A stretch of 64,000 bases of DNA. Source: Allolobophora icterica. Taxonomy: Eukaryota > Annelida > Clitellata > Crassiclitellata > Lumbricidae. Shown one piece after another: positions 9,293 through 25,920 of this stretch. The stretch spans positions 4,352,458 to 4,416,457 of the forward strand of contig OY744607.1 in assembly GCA_963556255.1 (NCBI GenBank), read 5' to 3'. The notes beneath the pieces were generated by a model. It was not told the DNA's origin, ran no database searches, and was given only the letters and a program-made list of their open reading frames with translations. Numbering within the stretch: the first letter of the stretch is position 1; each line of letters starts with the position of its first letter. The position numbers were made by a program, and so were the translations under genes.

Positions 9293-12200
9293 ATTAATAG
9301 ACGTTCTTAGGTTAATAGACGTTCTTAGGTTAATAGACGTTCTTAGGTTAATAGACGTTCTTAGGTTAATAGACGTTCTTAGGTTAATAGACGTTCTTAG
9401 GTTAATAGACGTTCTTAGGTTAATAGACGTTCTTATGTCAATAGACGTTCTTAGGTTAATAGACGTTCTTAGGTTAATAGACGTTCTTAGGTTAATAGAC
9501 GTTCTTAGGTTAATAGACGTTCTTAGGTTAATAGACGTTCTTATGTCAATAGACGTTCTTAGGTTAATAGACGTTCTTAGGTTAATAGACGTTCTTAGGT
9601 TAATAGACGTTCTTAGGTTAATAGACGTTCTTAGGTTAATAGACGTTCTTATGTCAATAGACGTTCTTAGGTTAATAGACGTTCTTAGGTTAATAGACGT
9701 TCTTAGGTTAATAGACGTTCTTAGGTTAATAGACGTTCTTAGGTTAATAGACGTTCTTAGGTTAATAGACGTTCTTATGTCAATAGACGTTCTTAGGTTA
9801 ATAGACGTTCTTAGGTTAATAGACGTTCTTAGGTTAATAGACGTTCTTAGGTTAATAGACGTTCTTAGGTTAATAGACGTTCTTAGGTTAATAGACGTTC
9901 TTAGGTTAATAGACGTTCTTAGGTTAATAGACGTTCTTAGGTTAATAGACGTTCTTAGGTTAATAGACGTTCTTAGGTTAATAGACGTTCTTAGGTTAAC
10001 ATACGTTCTTATGTCAATAGACGTTCTTAGGTTAATAGACGTTCTTAGGTTAATAGACGTTCTTAGGTTAATAGACGTTCTTAGGTTAATAGACGTTCTT
10101 AGGTTAATAGACGTTCTTAGGTTAATAGACGTTCTTATGTCAATAGACGTTCTTAGGTTAATAGACGTTCTTAGGTTAATAGACGTTCTTAGGTTAATAG
10201 ACGTTCTTAGGTTAATAGACGTTCTTAGGTTAATAGACGTTCTTAGGTTAATAGACGTTCTTAGGTTAATAGACGTTCTTAGGTTAATAGACGTTCTTAG
10301 GTTAATAGACGTTCTTAGGTTAATAGACGTTCTTAGGTTAATAGACGTTCTTAGGTTAACATACGTTCTTATGTCAATAGACGTTCTTAGGTTAATAGAC
10401 GTTCTTAGGTTAATAGACGTTCTTAGGTTAATAGACGTTCTTAGGTTAATAGACGTTCTTAGGTTAATAGACGTTCTTAGGTTAATAGACGTTCTTAGGT
10501 TAATAGACGTTCTTAGGTTAATAGACGTTCTTAGGTTAATAGACGTTCTTAGGTTAATAGACGTTCTTAGGTTAATAGACGTTCTTATGTCAATAGACGT
10601 TCTTAGGTTAATAGACGTTCTTAGGTTAATAGACGTTCTTAGGTTAATAGACGTTCTTAGGTTAATAGACGTTCTTAGGTTAATAGACGTTCTTAGGTTA
10701 ATAGACGTTCTTATGTCAATAGACGTTCTTAGGTTAATAGACGTTCTTAGGTTAATAGACGTTCTTAGGTTAATAGACGTTCTTAGGTTAATAGACGTTC
10801 TTAGGTTAATAGACGTTCTTAGGTTAATAGACGTTCTTAGGTTAATAGACGTTCTTAGGTTAATAGACGTTCTTAGGTTAATAGACGTTCTTAGGTTAAC
10901 ATACGTTCTTATGTCAATAGACGTTCTTAGGTTAATAGACGTTCTTAGGTTAATAGACGTTCTTAGGTTAATAGACGTTCTTAGGTTAATAGACGTTCTT
11001 AGGTTAATAGACGTTCTTAGGTTAATAGACGTTCTTATGTCAATAGACGTTCTTAGGTTAATAGACGTTCTTAGGTTAATAGACGTTCTTAGGTTAATAG
11101 ACGTTCTTAGGTTAATAGACGTTCTTAGGTTAATAGACGTTCTTAGGTTAATAGACGTTCTTAGGTTAATAGACGTTCTTAGGTTAATAGACGTTCTTAG
11201 GTTAATAGACGTTCTTAGGTTAATAGACGTTCTTAGGTTAATAGACGTTCTTAGGTTAACATACGTTCTTATGTCAATAGACGTTCTTAGGTTAATAGAC
11301 GTTCTTAGGTTAATAGACGTTCTTAGGTTAATAGACGTTCTTAGGTTAATAGACGTTCTTAGGTTAATAGACGTTCTTAGGTTAATAGACGTTCTTAGGT
11401 TAATAGACGTTCTTAGGTTAATAGACGTTCTTAGGTTAATAGACGTTCTTAGGTTAATAGACGTTCTTAGGTTAACATACGTTCCTATGTCAATAGACGT
11501 TCTTAGGTTAATAGACGTTCTTAGGTTAATAGACGTTCTTAGGTTAATAGACGTTCTTAGGTTAATAGACGTTCTTAGGTTAATAGACGTTCTTAGGTTA
11601 ATAGACGTTCTTAGGTTAATAGACGTTCTTAGGTTAATAGACGTTCTTAGGTTAATAGACGTTCTTAGGTTAACAGACGTTCTTAGGTTAATAGACGTTC
11701 TTAGGTTAATAGACGTTCTTAGGTTAATAGACGTTCTTATGTCAATAGACGTTCTTAGGTTAATAGACGTTCTTAGGTTAATAGACGTTCTTAGGTTAAT
11801 AGACGTTCTTAGGTTAATAGACGTTCTTAGGTTAATAGACGTTCTTAGGTTAATAGACGTTCTTAGGTTAATAGACGTTCTTAGGTTAATAGACGTTCTT
11901 AGGTTAATAGACGTTCTTATGTCAATAGACGTTCTTAGGTTAATAGACGTTCTTAGGTTAATAGACGTTCTTAGGTTAATAGACGTTCTTAGGTTAATAG
12001 ACGTTCTTAGGTTAATAGACGTTCTTAGGTTAATAGACGTTCTTAGGTTAATAGACGTTCTTAGGTTAATAGACGTTCTTAGGTTAATAGACGTTCTTAG
12101 GTTAATAGACGTTCTTAGGTTAATAGACGTTCTTAGGTTAACATACGTTCTTATGTCAATAGACGTTCTTAGGTTAATAGACGTTCTTAGGTTAATAGAC

Positions 12201-14078
12201 GTTCTTAGGTTAATAGACGTTCTTAGGTTAATAGACGTTCTTAGGTTAATAGACGGTCTTAGGTTAATAGACGTTCTTAGGTTAATAGACGTTCTTAGGT
12301 TAATAGACGTTCTTAGGTTAATAGACGTTCTTAGGTTAATAGACGTTCTTAGGTTAACATACGTTCCTATGTCAATAGACGTTCTTAGGTTAATAGACGT
12401 TCTTAGGTTAATAGACGTTCTTAGGTTAATAGACGTTCTTAGGTTAATAGACGTTCTTAGGTTAATAGACGTTCTTAGGTTAATAGACGTTCTTAGGTTA
12501 ATAGACGTTCTTAGGTTAATAGACGTTCTTAGGTTAATAGACGTTCTTAGGTTAATAGACGTTCTTAGGTTAATAGACGTTCTTAGGTTAATAGACGTTC
12601 TTAGGTTAATAGACGTTCTTAGGTTAATAGACGTTCTTAGGTTAATAGACGTTCTTAGGTTAATAGACGTTCTTAGGTTAATAGACGTTCTTAGGTTAAT
12701 AGACGTTCTTAGGTTAATAGACGTTCTTAGGTTAATAGACGTTCTTAGGTTAATAGACGTTCTTATGTCAATAGACGTTCTTAGGTTAATAGACGTTCTT
12801 AGGTTAATAGACGTTCTTAGGTTAATAGACGTTCTTAGGTTAATAGACGTTCTTAGGTTAATAGACGTTCTTAGGTTAATAGACGTTCTTAGGTTAATAG
12901 ACGTTCTTAGGTTAATAGACGTTCTTAGGTTAACATACGTTCTTATGTCAATAGACGTTCTTAGGTTAATAGACGTTCTTATGTCAATAGACGTTCTTAG
13001 GTTAATAGACGTTCTTAGGTTAATAGACGTTCTTAGGTTAATAGACGTTCTTAGGTTAATAGACGTTCTTAGGTTAATAGACGTTCTTAGGTTAATAGAC
13101 GTTCTTAGGTTAATAGACGTTCTTAGGTTAATAGACGTTCTTAGGTTAATAGACGTTCTTAGGTTAATAGACGTTCTTAGGTTAATAGACGTTCTTAGGT
13201 TAATAGACGTTCTTAGGTTAATAGACGTTCTTAGGTTAACATACGTTCCTATGTCAATAGACGTTCTTAGGTTAATAGACGTTCTTAGGTTAATAGACGT
13301 TCTTAGGTTAATAGACGTTCTTAGGTTAATAGACGTTCTTAGGTTAATAGACGTTCTTAGGTTAATAGACGTTCTTAGGTTAATAGACGTTCTTATGTCA
13401 ATAGACGTTCTTAGGTTAATAGACGTTCTTAGGTTAATAGACGTTCTTAGGTTAATAGACGTTCTTAGGTTAATAGACGTTCTTAGGTTAATAGACGTTC
13501 TTAGGTTAATAGACGTTCTTAGGTTAATAGACGTTCTTAGGTTAATAGACGTTCTTAGGTTAATAGACGTTCTTATGTCAATAGACGTTCTTAGGTTAAT
13601 AGACGTTCTTAGGTTAATAGACGTTCTTAGGTTAATAGACGTTCTTAGGTTAATAGACGTTCTTAGGTTAATAGACGTTCTTAGGTTAATAGACGTTCTT
13701 AGGTTAATAGACGTTCTTAGGTTAATAGACGTTCTTAGGTTAATAGACGTTCTTAGGTTAATAGACGTTCTTAGGTTAATAGACGTTCTTAGGTTAACAT
13801 ACGTTCTTATGTCAATAGACGTTCTTAGGTTAATAGACGTTCTTAGGTTAATAGACGTTCTTAGGTTAATAGACGTTCTTAGGTTAATAGACGTTCTTAG
13901 GTTAATAGACGTTCTTAGGTTAATAGACGTTCTTAGGTTAATAGACGTTCTTAGGTTAATAGACGTTCTTAGGTTAACATACGTTCTTATGTCAATAGAC
14001 GTTCTTAGGTTAGGTTAACAGACGTTCTTATGTCAATAGACGTTCTTAGGTTAGGTTAACATACGTTCTTATGTAAAT
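9293..14078. repeat. 18-bp satellite/minisatellite array with higher-order repeats
   Basis: About 265 tandem copies of the 18-bp unit TTCTTAGGTTAATAGACG. Two main variants recur: one with ATGTCAATAGACG and one with GTTAACATACG. ATGTCA variants start at 9435, 9543, 9651, 9777, 10011, 10137, 10371, 10587, 10713, 10911, 11037, 11271 and on. Spacings of 126 and 234 bp alternate and sum to a 360-bp (20-unit) higher-order period. As 18 is a multiple of three, one frame stays open for 1527 codons. That frame repeats VLRLID and is not considered a gene. The last copies (13990-14078) are more diverged. Confidence 0.97.
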
Positions 14079-14769
14079 AGATGTTCTTAGATGACGATGG
14101 GTCTTACAGACCACACCCACCCCACTTCACCTCAATCCTGCCACCCATATACTGCTCTCAGACAAGACGCTCTGGAATCCGAACAAGTTACCGACAAATA
14201 AATCAAGTCCACGCGACCAGAGACATCGACAACGGCGCCGATGTCAACTTGTGCTCTTCTTAATGATGGGCGAGGCAGAGGTTGACGATTTACGCCATTA
14301 GTTATGTTCAATTAATAGCAGCTAATTAATTACTGAGCGCCCGCCGCCAATTAACCTACTTGGGCGTATAACCATTTCTCAGAATTCGGCGCCGTTAAGG
14401 GACTCTTTATTTGGCGAAAGCACACATTAATTACTGCAGCGTTCGTCAGTCGTGCCGACAAAGACCTAAAGCAGCAGCCTAAAGCAACAGCCTAAAGTAG
14501 GGGCCTAAAGCATGGCCTGTCAATCATCAATAGACTGAACGGTCTCAAGTTAGACTGCATGTACACTGCATATTTTCTCTAAAAGAATTTCTGTTCTATT
14601 TTCCATGTGTCTCATCTTTAGCCCTTCTCGAGCCGAGAATTGATTGCACCAAATTTGTTCCAATGCTGCAGTGTGTCATCTCCCTCTTAAGTGATCGAAT
14701 GATAATCCAGTTCACGGCTTTATGCTTATCAGTCCATGCCATTTTAGCTCTTGATTCTTCTGGAACTGT
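14079..14769. other. no gene recognised
   Basis: Unique sequence after the 18-bp array. A short frame at 14081-14263 has no recognisable features. Confidence 0.45.
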
Positions 14770-15003
14770 GCCTTGGACAATCTCCTTCCTTCTCCAAGCA
14801 ATCCTGGAACCTTGGACAATCTCCTTCCTTCTCCACGCAATCCTGGAACCTTGGACAATCTCCTTCCTTCTCCACGCAATCCTGGAACCTTGGACAATCT
14901 CCTTCCTTCTCCACGCAATCCTGGAACCTTGGACAATCTCCTTCCTTCTCCACGCAATCCTGGAACCGTGCCTTGGATAATCTCCTTACCCAGGCAATCC
15001 TGA
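14770..15003. repeat. 39-bp minisatellite, about 5 good copies
   Basis: The unit runs CCTTGGACAATCTCCTTCCT, then TCTCCACGCAATCCTGGAA. Copies decay toward 15080. The unit is 13 codons, so all three frames give repetitive open frames on both strands, none convincing. Confidence 0.9.
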
Positions 15004-15169
15004 AACTTTGCCCTGAACAATCTTTTTCTCCATGCAACAGTTAAACTGTGACTCGGAAAATCTCCATCTCCAGACAATCTCCGCTCTTCCACAGCAAATG
15101 CCTGAAATATGAACGCTTGCTCTGTTTGATCAATCCTTTTCACTCCAGCAGTCTCCCTGCAGCATCCAT

Positions 15170-15640
<471 letters not shown>

Positions 15641-16247
15641 TTTTTTTGTCTACGTGGGGGTGTTAACTCACAAAAAGTCTGCCATAGGCCTATATCTCCG
15701 CAGATTTAGAGTAAAATGTAATCGTAATCTCGAGATTTCTACAGCGCTCAATTTAAACCAGTCCACAGTTTAAGAATCGATGCTTTATCACCTTTCTGGC
15801 CATCTATCGTCCAAGACAACACACCTCTCAGATATCACATTCAATTGCGAACGCAAAGGTCATTTCAAGGTCGCGTAACGCGTTTCAATGCAGAGCTTTA
15901 GCGGTGCAGTTAAAAAGACGCTACGTAAAGCCAACATGGTTTCTTGCACTGTGGAAGAGAAGAAGCCCAAATCTCCTACCTTTACACTATGCTTGGTTAT
16001 ACATGTAGATTAAACCAGGGCTGTAAAAAAGGTCCACTCAGCCTATTTTCATTCGCGAGATGGCGCGTTGTTAAAAAATGAGATGTAGGACGTGATGGGC
16101 GCCTTGCAAGGCTGCCGTATGCAGTTAAATTCGACTCCTGTAATAACTTGTGATCATCCGTTCATACTGATTTGTAATCATACTGCGTAATTGTCAGTTT
16201 GAAAATATTAAACGAAGATATATTATTATTATATTAGTGATAAAATT
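15641..16247. other. no gene recognised
   Basis: No coding region or clear repeat, apart from a GGCGCC...GACTCCTGTAA segment at 16095-16150 that recurs in the element at 52427-52908. Confidence 0.4.
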
Positions 16248-16413
16248 AGGGTGAGTACACGCTACCGGTTAGTTTTCCGAAACAAATTAGAGGTGAGCAT
16301 ACGCTACAGTATTTTAATATAAATAAAAATAAATATTTTGTGAGGTGAGTATACGGTCTCTAGAGGTGAGTACACGCTGTATATCCGCGTATACCTCGAC
16401 TACTGTACAGTCC
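16248..16413 (-). repeat. dispersed repeat with GAGGTGAGTACACGCT motifs
   Basis: It contains four spaced copies of GGTGAGTA/CATACGCT-type motifs. A diverged inverted copy lies at 48504-48650. On the minus strand it starts CAGGACTG, as the other starts CAGGGCTG. Flanks GATAAAAT and GATAAAAC match at 7 of 8 bases, so it may be a small hAT-like element. Confidence 0.55.
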
Positions 16414-16419
16414 TGGATA

Positions 16420-19688
<3,269 letters not shown>

Positions 19689-19753
19689 ATACACTTCTGT
19701 TTTATAGTTTCTTAGAGCCTGAGGGATTTTCGTACCTCGGGCGTTAAAATAAA

Positions 19754-20051
<298 letters not shown>

Positions 20052-20780
20052 CCATGTCCAACACAGCACCACGCCTCTGGAACAATCTTACCTCTGAGTT
20101 CCACAGATTCTCTGTTCTTCCATCATCATTCCAACCCATCCTCCTCCTCCTCATTCATACAATCATATAGGGGCCTATGCATACATGCATATATACACAC
20201 ATACATGCGTGCATATTTACATACATGCATACATCAATACATACATACTTACATACATGCATACATACATAGAACCATTCTTATGAGGAACGTATACTAC
20301 CAATTGCTTCATCCGAGAATAAGGGGCCAGAGATGTTTTTGGTCCGCAACGGTGAAACTCGTTGGCAAGATATGCAACTAGTAAGTACATAATTTATTCT
20401 AATGAATGTTGCCCCATTGTTGTTTGTGTTGCTGTTGTCGCGTTGTCAGCGCAGTCAAAATAACCGTAAAACTCTAGGACTCTTTAAACTTAGAAACGAG
20501 TAACACGTCAGCTTTTACCTTACTTTACCGTAGCAGCGAGTTGAATGACCATGAAGCGATTTTCTCTTAGGCCTATCACAGTGCTAAGTAATTACAATGA
20601 ATTGAGTCAATTTAGTCAGGTATGAGTTAACTCACCGTCAATGATAGTAAGACTAGAGCTAGATATACTCAGCATTTATTCATCTAAGCGAAGCATAAGT
20701 TCCTTCCATGTGCTACTGATGGCGTAAAATAACTTCCCATAAGACTAAAGCAATTAACGTTGTCTTTCGCTCTCCCCTCG
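20052..20780. other. no gene; CATA repeats at 20175-20275
   Basis: A loose CATACATA tract is the only structure seen. Confidence 0.45.
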
Positions 20781-20816
20781 TTCTCAACTCTCTGCCTTGG
20801 ACTAGAAATCGGCTCT

Positions 20817-20960
20817 CCGATTGGATATTAATCTGGGTCACCTTTCGCGGTCGTGCCCTACTCTAGAAAGCGACACTCCGATTGGCTGTCGTTTTTCGTA
20901 ACCATGGATATCCAGCCCAAGCGGATCACCCACGTGACATGCACGCAGAGCTGGGATTGG
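20817..20960. promoter_or_regulatory. cluster of ATTGG (inverted CCAAT) boxes
   Basis: CCGATTGG occurs at 20817-20824 and 20878-20885 inside a roughly 60-bp imperfect duplication, and GGGATTGG at 20953-20960. Clustered CCAAT boxes are common in promoters, but no gene was found beside them. Confidence 0.25.
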
Positions 20961-21235
20961 CCCATTCGCCGATAAGCTAAATATTTGGTTGCTAATAATA
21001 TCCGATATTCTTCATAGGAACTTTAAGTTACGGCATATGTGGTTCCTATAGCAGAGGAGTTTAAATTAGGCTTAGAGGCAATAGAGGCCTATAGAGGACT
21101 AAAAGCTCAAAGGCCTAAATGCACGAACAGAAATTAGCAAATAAACTCTGACCTACTATCTCAAGAGATATGGCTAGTAAGAGCAGAAATCAATGGAATC
21201 ATATACACAAGTAGAGCTATAAATACATACGTAGC
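20961..21235. other. no gene recognised
   Basis: AT-rich, with several AGGCCTA words and nothing else recognised. Confidence 0.4.
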
Positions 21236-21239
21236 CTAA

Positions 21240-21765
21240 CACACATACATACATCCATACACACATATACACACAGATACATACATACATACATTCATAC
21301 ACACACATACACACATATACACACAGATACATACATACATACATTCATACATACAAACACAAATGCACACAGACACACATACATTTATACATACATACAA
21401 AGGCTTATATACATACATAGACACATATACACATACACACTGACATGCATACATTAAGACAAACATACACACATATACATGCATGCATGCACACATACAT
21501 ACATACATACATACATACACACATACATGTATACACATACATACATACATTCATACATACATACATGCATACACACATACACATATACTCATACACACGT
21601 TCACAAATACAAGCATACATATATACATACATACACAGTTTACACACATACACAAAATACAAACATACTCATGCACACGTGCACGCATACATACATACAT
21701 GCATACCTACACCCATACACACATTTGCACATACATACAGACATACATACATACACCGTTTACTA
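21240..21765. repeat. (CATA)n/(CACA)n microsatellite
   Basis: Half a kilobase of imperfect CATACATA and ACACATAC. Tyr/Cys/Val and His/Thr frames across it are artefacts. Confidence 0.95.
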
Positions 21766-21779
21766 ATACGCCATTAATT

Positions 21780-22951
21780 TTATAACGCGTATTACGATGA
21801 TCAACGTTTACAACGCTGTCTGTTTGTACAGAACACATATCGTGGCCTTTGATCAGATACTTCTGTGTGGCTACCACAAAATGCCTAAGTCAGCGCGCCA
21901 CTTCTGGATTCTGCTTAGACCTGTGTCAACCAGATATTTATCTAATAACTCTAGAATAAATCGCCGCAGATTTCAGGCTTACAAGAACTCAAGGCGCCTC
22001 GCCAGGAGTGTGAACAAAGTGCGAGTATGCCTGCATACAGCGTCAAGAACATACGCACTCTCGTCTAGGATAGGCCTACGGATTGTAGGCCTATATATAT
22101 TCGGCCTTCGTCGGCCTAAGTCCTCTTATCCAAAGGATGACGCCTACGTCCTCTGCTAAAAGAAGTGTAGACTACTTAGTCTAAATCTTTTCCTGCGATA
22201 GTGCGGGCGTCTCTGAGAGATAGTTTGGACGTAACACAGGTTTCGACAGCAGAGACATCTATTAACAGATAAGTTTGTATAAGTTAAGCATGATCCACGA
22301 AGAACTCAACTTTTGGTATTGGGCCGAAGTGCACAATAGTTTCCCACCCCTTCTCTCAACCATTTCTTTCAGAGAGCACAAATATAGTAATCAAGGGCGT
22401 AAATGTATACCCTACAAAACGATGGTGACTAACTCTCTCCCCTTTCATATCCCTCTCACCTCCCTCCTTCAGGGATGTCATTTGGGTGGGGTAAGGGGGC
22501 ATTTGCGCCCCTGATTTTTGGGAAAATAAGAAAAAGATGTTGAAAAGAAAAGGAGGTAGAAGAAATGGGAAAGGGAAAAAGACTCATTTGCAGCACTGGC
22601 TTACCGTTTGCAAATGTAGACTAAGTACAAACATGGGCAGCGATCCCGAGGAGTCGAGGGGAACAAGAACCCCACCTTTAACAATGGGGGGACAGAGTGT
22701 ACCGGTGTCTTCACACGGTGAAAAAAGTTCACCTCTTTTTTGCCCCCCCCCCCCGTAAAAAGCTGAAATGACGTCTCTGCCCTCCTCCCCTTCCAATGCT
22801 TTCTACGGAATTTTAAAGTCACTCGCAGATAACAAAGTACACGTTAAGATTTTGTTTCACAACCGCTAATAATTAATACGTTGACGACACTGAGTACACG
22901 AGAGAGAGCTGAACAATTATAGCTTTAACTTCGACCAACAAGGGTTGCGGT
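21780..22951. other. no gene; MITE-like fragments around 22390-22830
   Basis: A 120-codon frame at 21797-22159 has no recognised domain. CAAGGGCGTAAATG (22392) and CATTTGCGCCCCTG (22503-22516) could be inverted ends, but their flanks do not match. The interior resembles that of the element at 51560-51739. Confidence 0.4.
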
Positions 22952-23629
22952 CACTGGCGTAAACTTGTCCAAAATATTGGTGGGGCATGGGGTCTGGACC
23001 AGAGGTGCAAAAAACCAAGTTTGCAAGATGAAAAATTGTTTTTTTCTCGTTTTCTTTTGTTTTTATGGGTTTTGTTGTTTTGCATATTTGTTTTTAAGAT
23101 CTTCGGTTTTGGATCACAAAAATCATGAAATTGGTATGAACAAGAGCTCCAACTCAGTTAATTCAGTTGCGATTTCCGAAAATTAAAAATCATTAAATCA
23201 CTGTTATTAAAGTAACTTTTACAAGAATAATAAAAAAACTAAAACTTTTTTTGTGGTTTCCTTTTTCTTTTGTCTTTGTTTAAAACCAAAAAACGAAAAA
23301 ACTTCTTTCACATCTGGTCTGGACAGTCAGCAGAGGCTTCCGGTGTTACGTTAATGCGTATGAAATGGGGTGTTTTGTTTACATGTAAATTTGTTTCATA
23401 TTGAAGATACTGAAGATAAAAATAAATCTTTGTTTTCATTATGAATTTCTGATAGTATTTCAGTTCTTTGTCTCTGTTTTTCTGTTTCTGAAGAAATCTG
23501 TCTATATTGAAAAATAATATTTTAATATTTGAAGAAATTCTCCTCTCGATTATTGGGGGGCCATTGCCCCGGCTCCTCAATTATTGGGGGGCACGTGCCC
23601 CGGCTGACCCCCCAGAGTCTACGCCTATG
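22952..23629. mobile_element. hAT-like MITE, 8-bp TSD GTTGCGGT
   Basis: The left end CACTGGCGTAAAC and right end GTCTACGCCTATG are imperfect inverted repeats. GTTGCGGT is duplicated exactly at 22944-22951 and 23630-23637. A short deletion derivative lies at 53627-53764. Confidence 0.85.
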
Positions 23630-23637
23630 GTTGCGGT

Positions 23638-24398
23638 GACGCGATTACCACCACTTTTAAAAGTGTGGTGATGAGTTTTCTTGAAAAGGCGCTATATAAA
23701 TGCTTACAGTTATAATTACTAAGGATGGGCGGTATGTGTGAAAGCCTGTGTTGATGATATCCTAGCCTAATGCCGGTCCATAAATCTCAGAATATGAAGC
23801 ATATATACACAGACGGGTATATATATTAGTAGCACATCCATTCAACAATCATATATACATACATACATATGCAAACGTTTATTACGTACATACTATATAC
23901 GTATATCTGTATATACATGTGTGCGTTTGTGTGTGTATGTGTACGTATGTTTGTATATATGTGTACGAGTGCAGTCGATGACTTCGAGAGTGGATATTCA
24001 CTTGAAGGAGTCACGTTCGACTTGGGAGTCTCGAGGACAGAAGTAAAGGCCGTTGAATATTACGAAGCGAAGCAAAGGCGGGCGTAGGTGGGCGGGTGAG
24101 TGTGTGCGCAGTTCGTCCTATATCCATTGTAAATGATTAAATATATATTGTATATATTAATTACATAGATAAATATATATATATATATATATAGACCTAC
24201 ACCTGCTCAATTTATATTCTATAAGTAAGACTTAAATGAATATATTATTGCATTTATTAATACAGTATTAGACCGACAGACACACATACAGACTGACAGA
24301 CAAAGTATTACAGCTACGTTACTTTGGCCTACAGTGGGCCATCAGCACCACAGCTATACGTTACTTGGGCCTACAGTGGGCCATCAGTACCACAGCTG
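23638..24398. other. LINE tail fragment and AT repeats, no gene
   Basis: GAAAAGGCGCTATATAAATGC at 23683-23703 matches the 3' end of the hairpin LINE family. CATA and AT tracts lie around 23850-23960 and 24170-24192. Confidence 0.5.
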
Positions 24399-24493
24399 TA
24401 TATTTTCCTCCGGCCTACAGTGGGCTATCAGTACCATTTTGTGCTAACCACAGTGTGCCAGCTACTGGTCCACAGAGCGTGACTTTGCTTTAC
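24399..24493 (+). repeat. duplicated segment, copy 1
   Basis: TGTATATTTTCCTCCGGCCT onward recurs with few changes at 24937-25035. The word GGCCTACAGTGGGC(C/T)ATC is repeated further within 24327-24430. Confidence 0.85.
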
Positions 24494-24541
24494 CAGCCAG
24501 CATTCCCACATGGAGTCCAGGTGGGACCCTTTAGGGGCCAT

Positions 24542-24743
24542 CAGAGGCGTAACTTTGCCAAGGTCTAAAAAATGCGGTGTACCGATTTCTTACATGAGCG
24601 AAGCAAGGCGGAGGTTGTGATCTCTGGAAAGGCACAATAATAAAATATTGATTGGTATTGTTAAAAAAGTGGGGGTATGGTAACCCCCAGTCCAAAAGTG
24701 GGGGTACGGGTACCCCTCGTACCCCCCACAAATTACACCTATG
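24542..24743. mobile_element. hAT-like MITE, TSD GGGGCCAT/GGGGTCAT
   Basis: The ends CAGAGGCGTAACTTTG and CAAATTACACCTATG are imperfect inverted repeats. Flanking octamers at 24534-24541 and 24744-24751 match at 7 of 8. The core is rich in GTGGGGGTA and its complement. Confidence 0.75.
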
Positions 24744-24843
24744 GGGGTCATACGAGTCCCATCAAATGTTCGTTAGCAGGGTCACCATTAAAAGCCATTG
24801 TAGTGTTCACTGCTAAAGTGCTACTTGTACTACCATCAAAATC

Positions 24844-25035
24844 ATTCCACAAATCAGTAAATTGTGCAGTGAAGACTTTCAAACAGTCCACTGCCACTCA
24901 ACCACAAAGTAGTAAGCACCTTAAGAAAATCAGCATTGTATATTTTCCTCCGGCCTACAGTGGGCTATCGGTACCATTTTGTGTTAACCACAGCGTGCCA
25001 GCTACTGGTCCACAGAACTTGACTTTGCTTTACAA
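24844..25035 (+). repeat. two dispersed repeat segments
   Basis: 24849-24940 (CCACAAATCAGTAAATTGTG...) recurs at 27073-27165. 24937-25035 is the second copy of 24399-24493. Confidence 0.8.
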
Positions 25036-25384
25036 GTACCACATACAAAAGTACAAGTACAACACCTCTGTTATTCTGTGCTTTGATAGCGACGACATAT
25101 TTTTAGATTAGATTTATGAAGTTCTTAACATTTCGATGTTTTTGTCGAACGTATGCTACTGTTGAGTTCTCATAATATAGCCTACTTAAAATTAAGGCAG
25201 TTTTGCCAATAGTATTGCTCTGTGGTTCTTAGCTTAGTCGCTATAGCTGTAAACGTATATTAGCTGGAGTAGAGTAAAACTATTCTTAAAATGGAGCAGC
25301 TGTTTCAGCCTGTTTCATGAACTGCAGTAGCAAAAGAGGGCAACAAGGTTTCTTCCAAGAAGGAACAATTGCCAAACTATCGAA

Positions 25385-25500
25385 ATTGATTGTAATTGTA
25401 ATTAGTAACTTCTATTGCGCCGGTGTCTAATGCACAAGGCTTCAACCGATGCCGCACCAAAACCAAGTCGTAATCCGGTCCATGTCCAGAAGATCAGTCC
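25385..25500 (-). mobile_element. LINE family 2, 3' end
   Basis: The complement ends CCTTGTGCATTAGACACCGG, then CGCAATAGAAGTTACTAATT. This 3' end is shared with copies at 39640-39962, 43455-43570 and 43955-44190. An AATCAATC tract at 25625-25670 is the tail of another minus-strand insertion. Confidence 0.7.
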
Positions 25501-25920
25501 GTCAAGAAGAGAGGTGGATAAGAAATTCGCAAAAAGGTAAGTCTTCAGCTGAGACTTACCTTTTTCAAAACTGCTCATCCATCATAGATTACCTGCACGG
25601 TACAGGTGATAGATTAGATTGGATTACCAATCAATCAATCAATTTCAATCAATCAATTTTATTGTTCACTGCCTCATTTCCAAGTAAACAATGTTTACAT
25701 ATTGCATCAAAAAAAATCGTGAAGTGATTACCAACATCGTGTCTACTATCAGTTCTGGATGGGAATATGTCTGTTGGGCTCTACGTGACTGCAAGAACCT
25801 CGTCAGTGAGGACACTTCCGGTCATCTGTTCGCTAGTTGTTTAACTATGTTCTTTTTGACTTTAGCATCTACGAGTTGGCGTAGATTAGCGATTTTTTTA
25901 GGTTTACGCCCTACTTAAAA
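25501..25920. other. no gene recognised
   Basis: It contains (AATC)n tail sequence. A 75-codon frame at 25691-25918 shows no domain. Confidence 0.4.

Noticed and set aside
9435..14018. 1527-codon open frame of repeated VLRLID
   Set aside because: It is the only stop-free frame of an 18-bp satellite whose period is a multiple of three. Variants do not favour silent changes and there is no non-repeat flank.
9293..14078. CRISPR array or TTAGG telomere repeat
   Set aside because: There are no unique spacers, the genome is eukaryotic, and the unit is 18 bp with only an incidental TTAGG inside it.
22392..22516. Small MITE with ends CAAGGGCGTAAATG and CATTTGCGCCCCTG
   Set aside because: The flanking octamers (ATAGTAAT and ATTTTTGG) do not match, and the right word is interior sequence in a related element.
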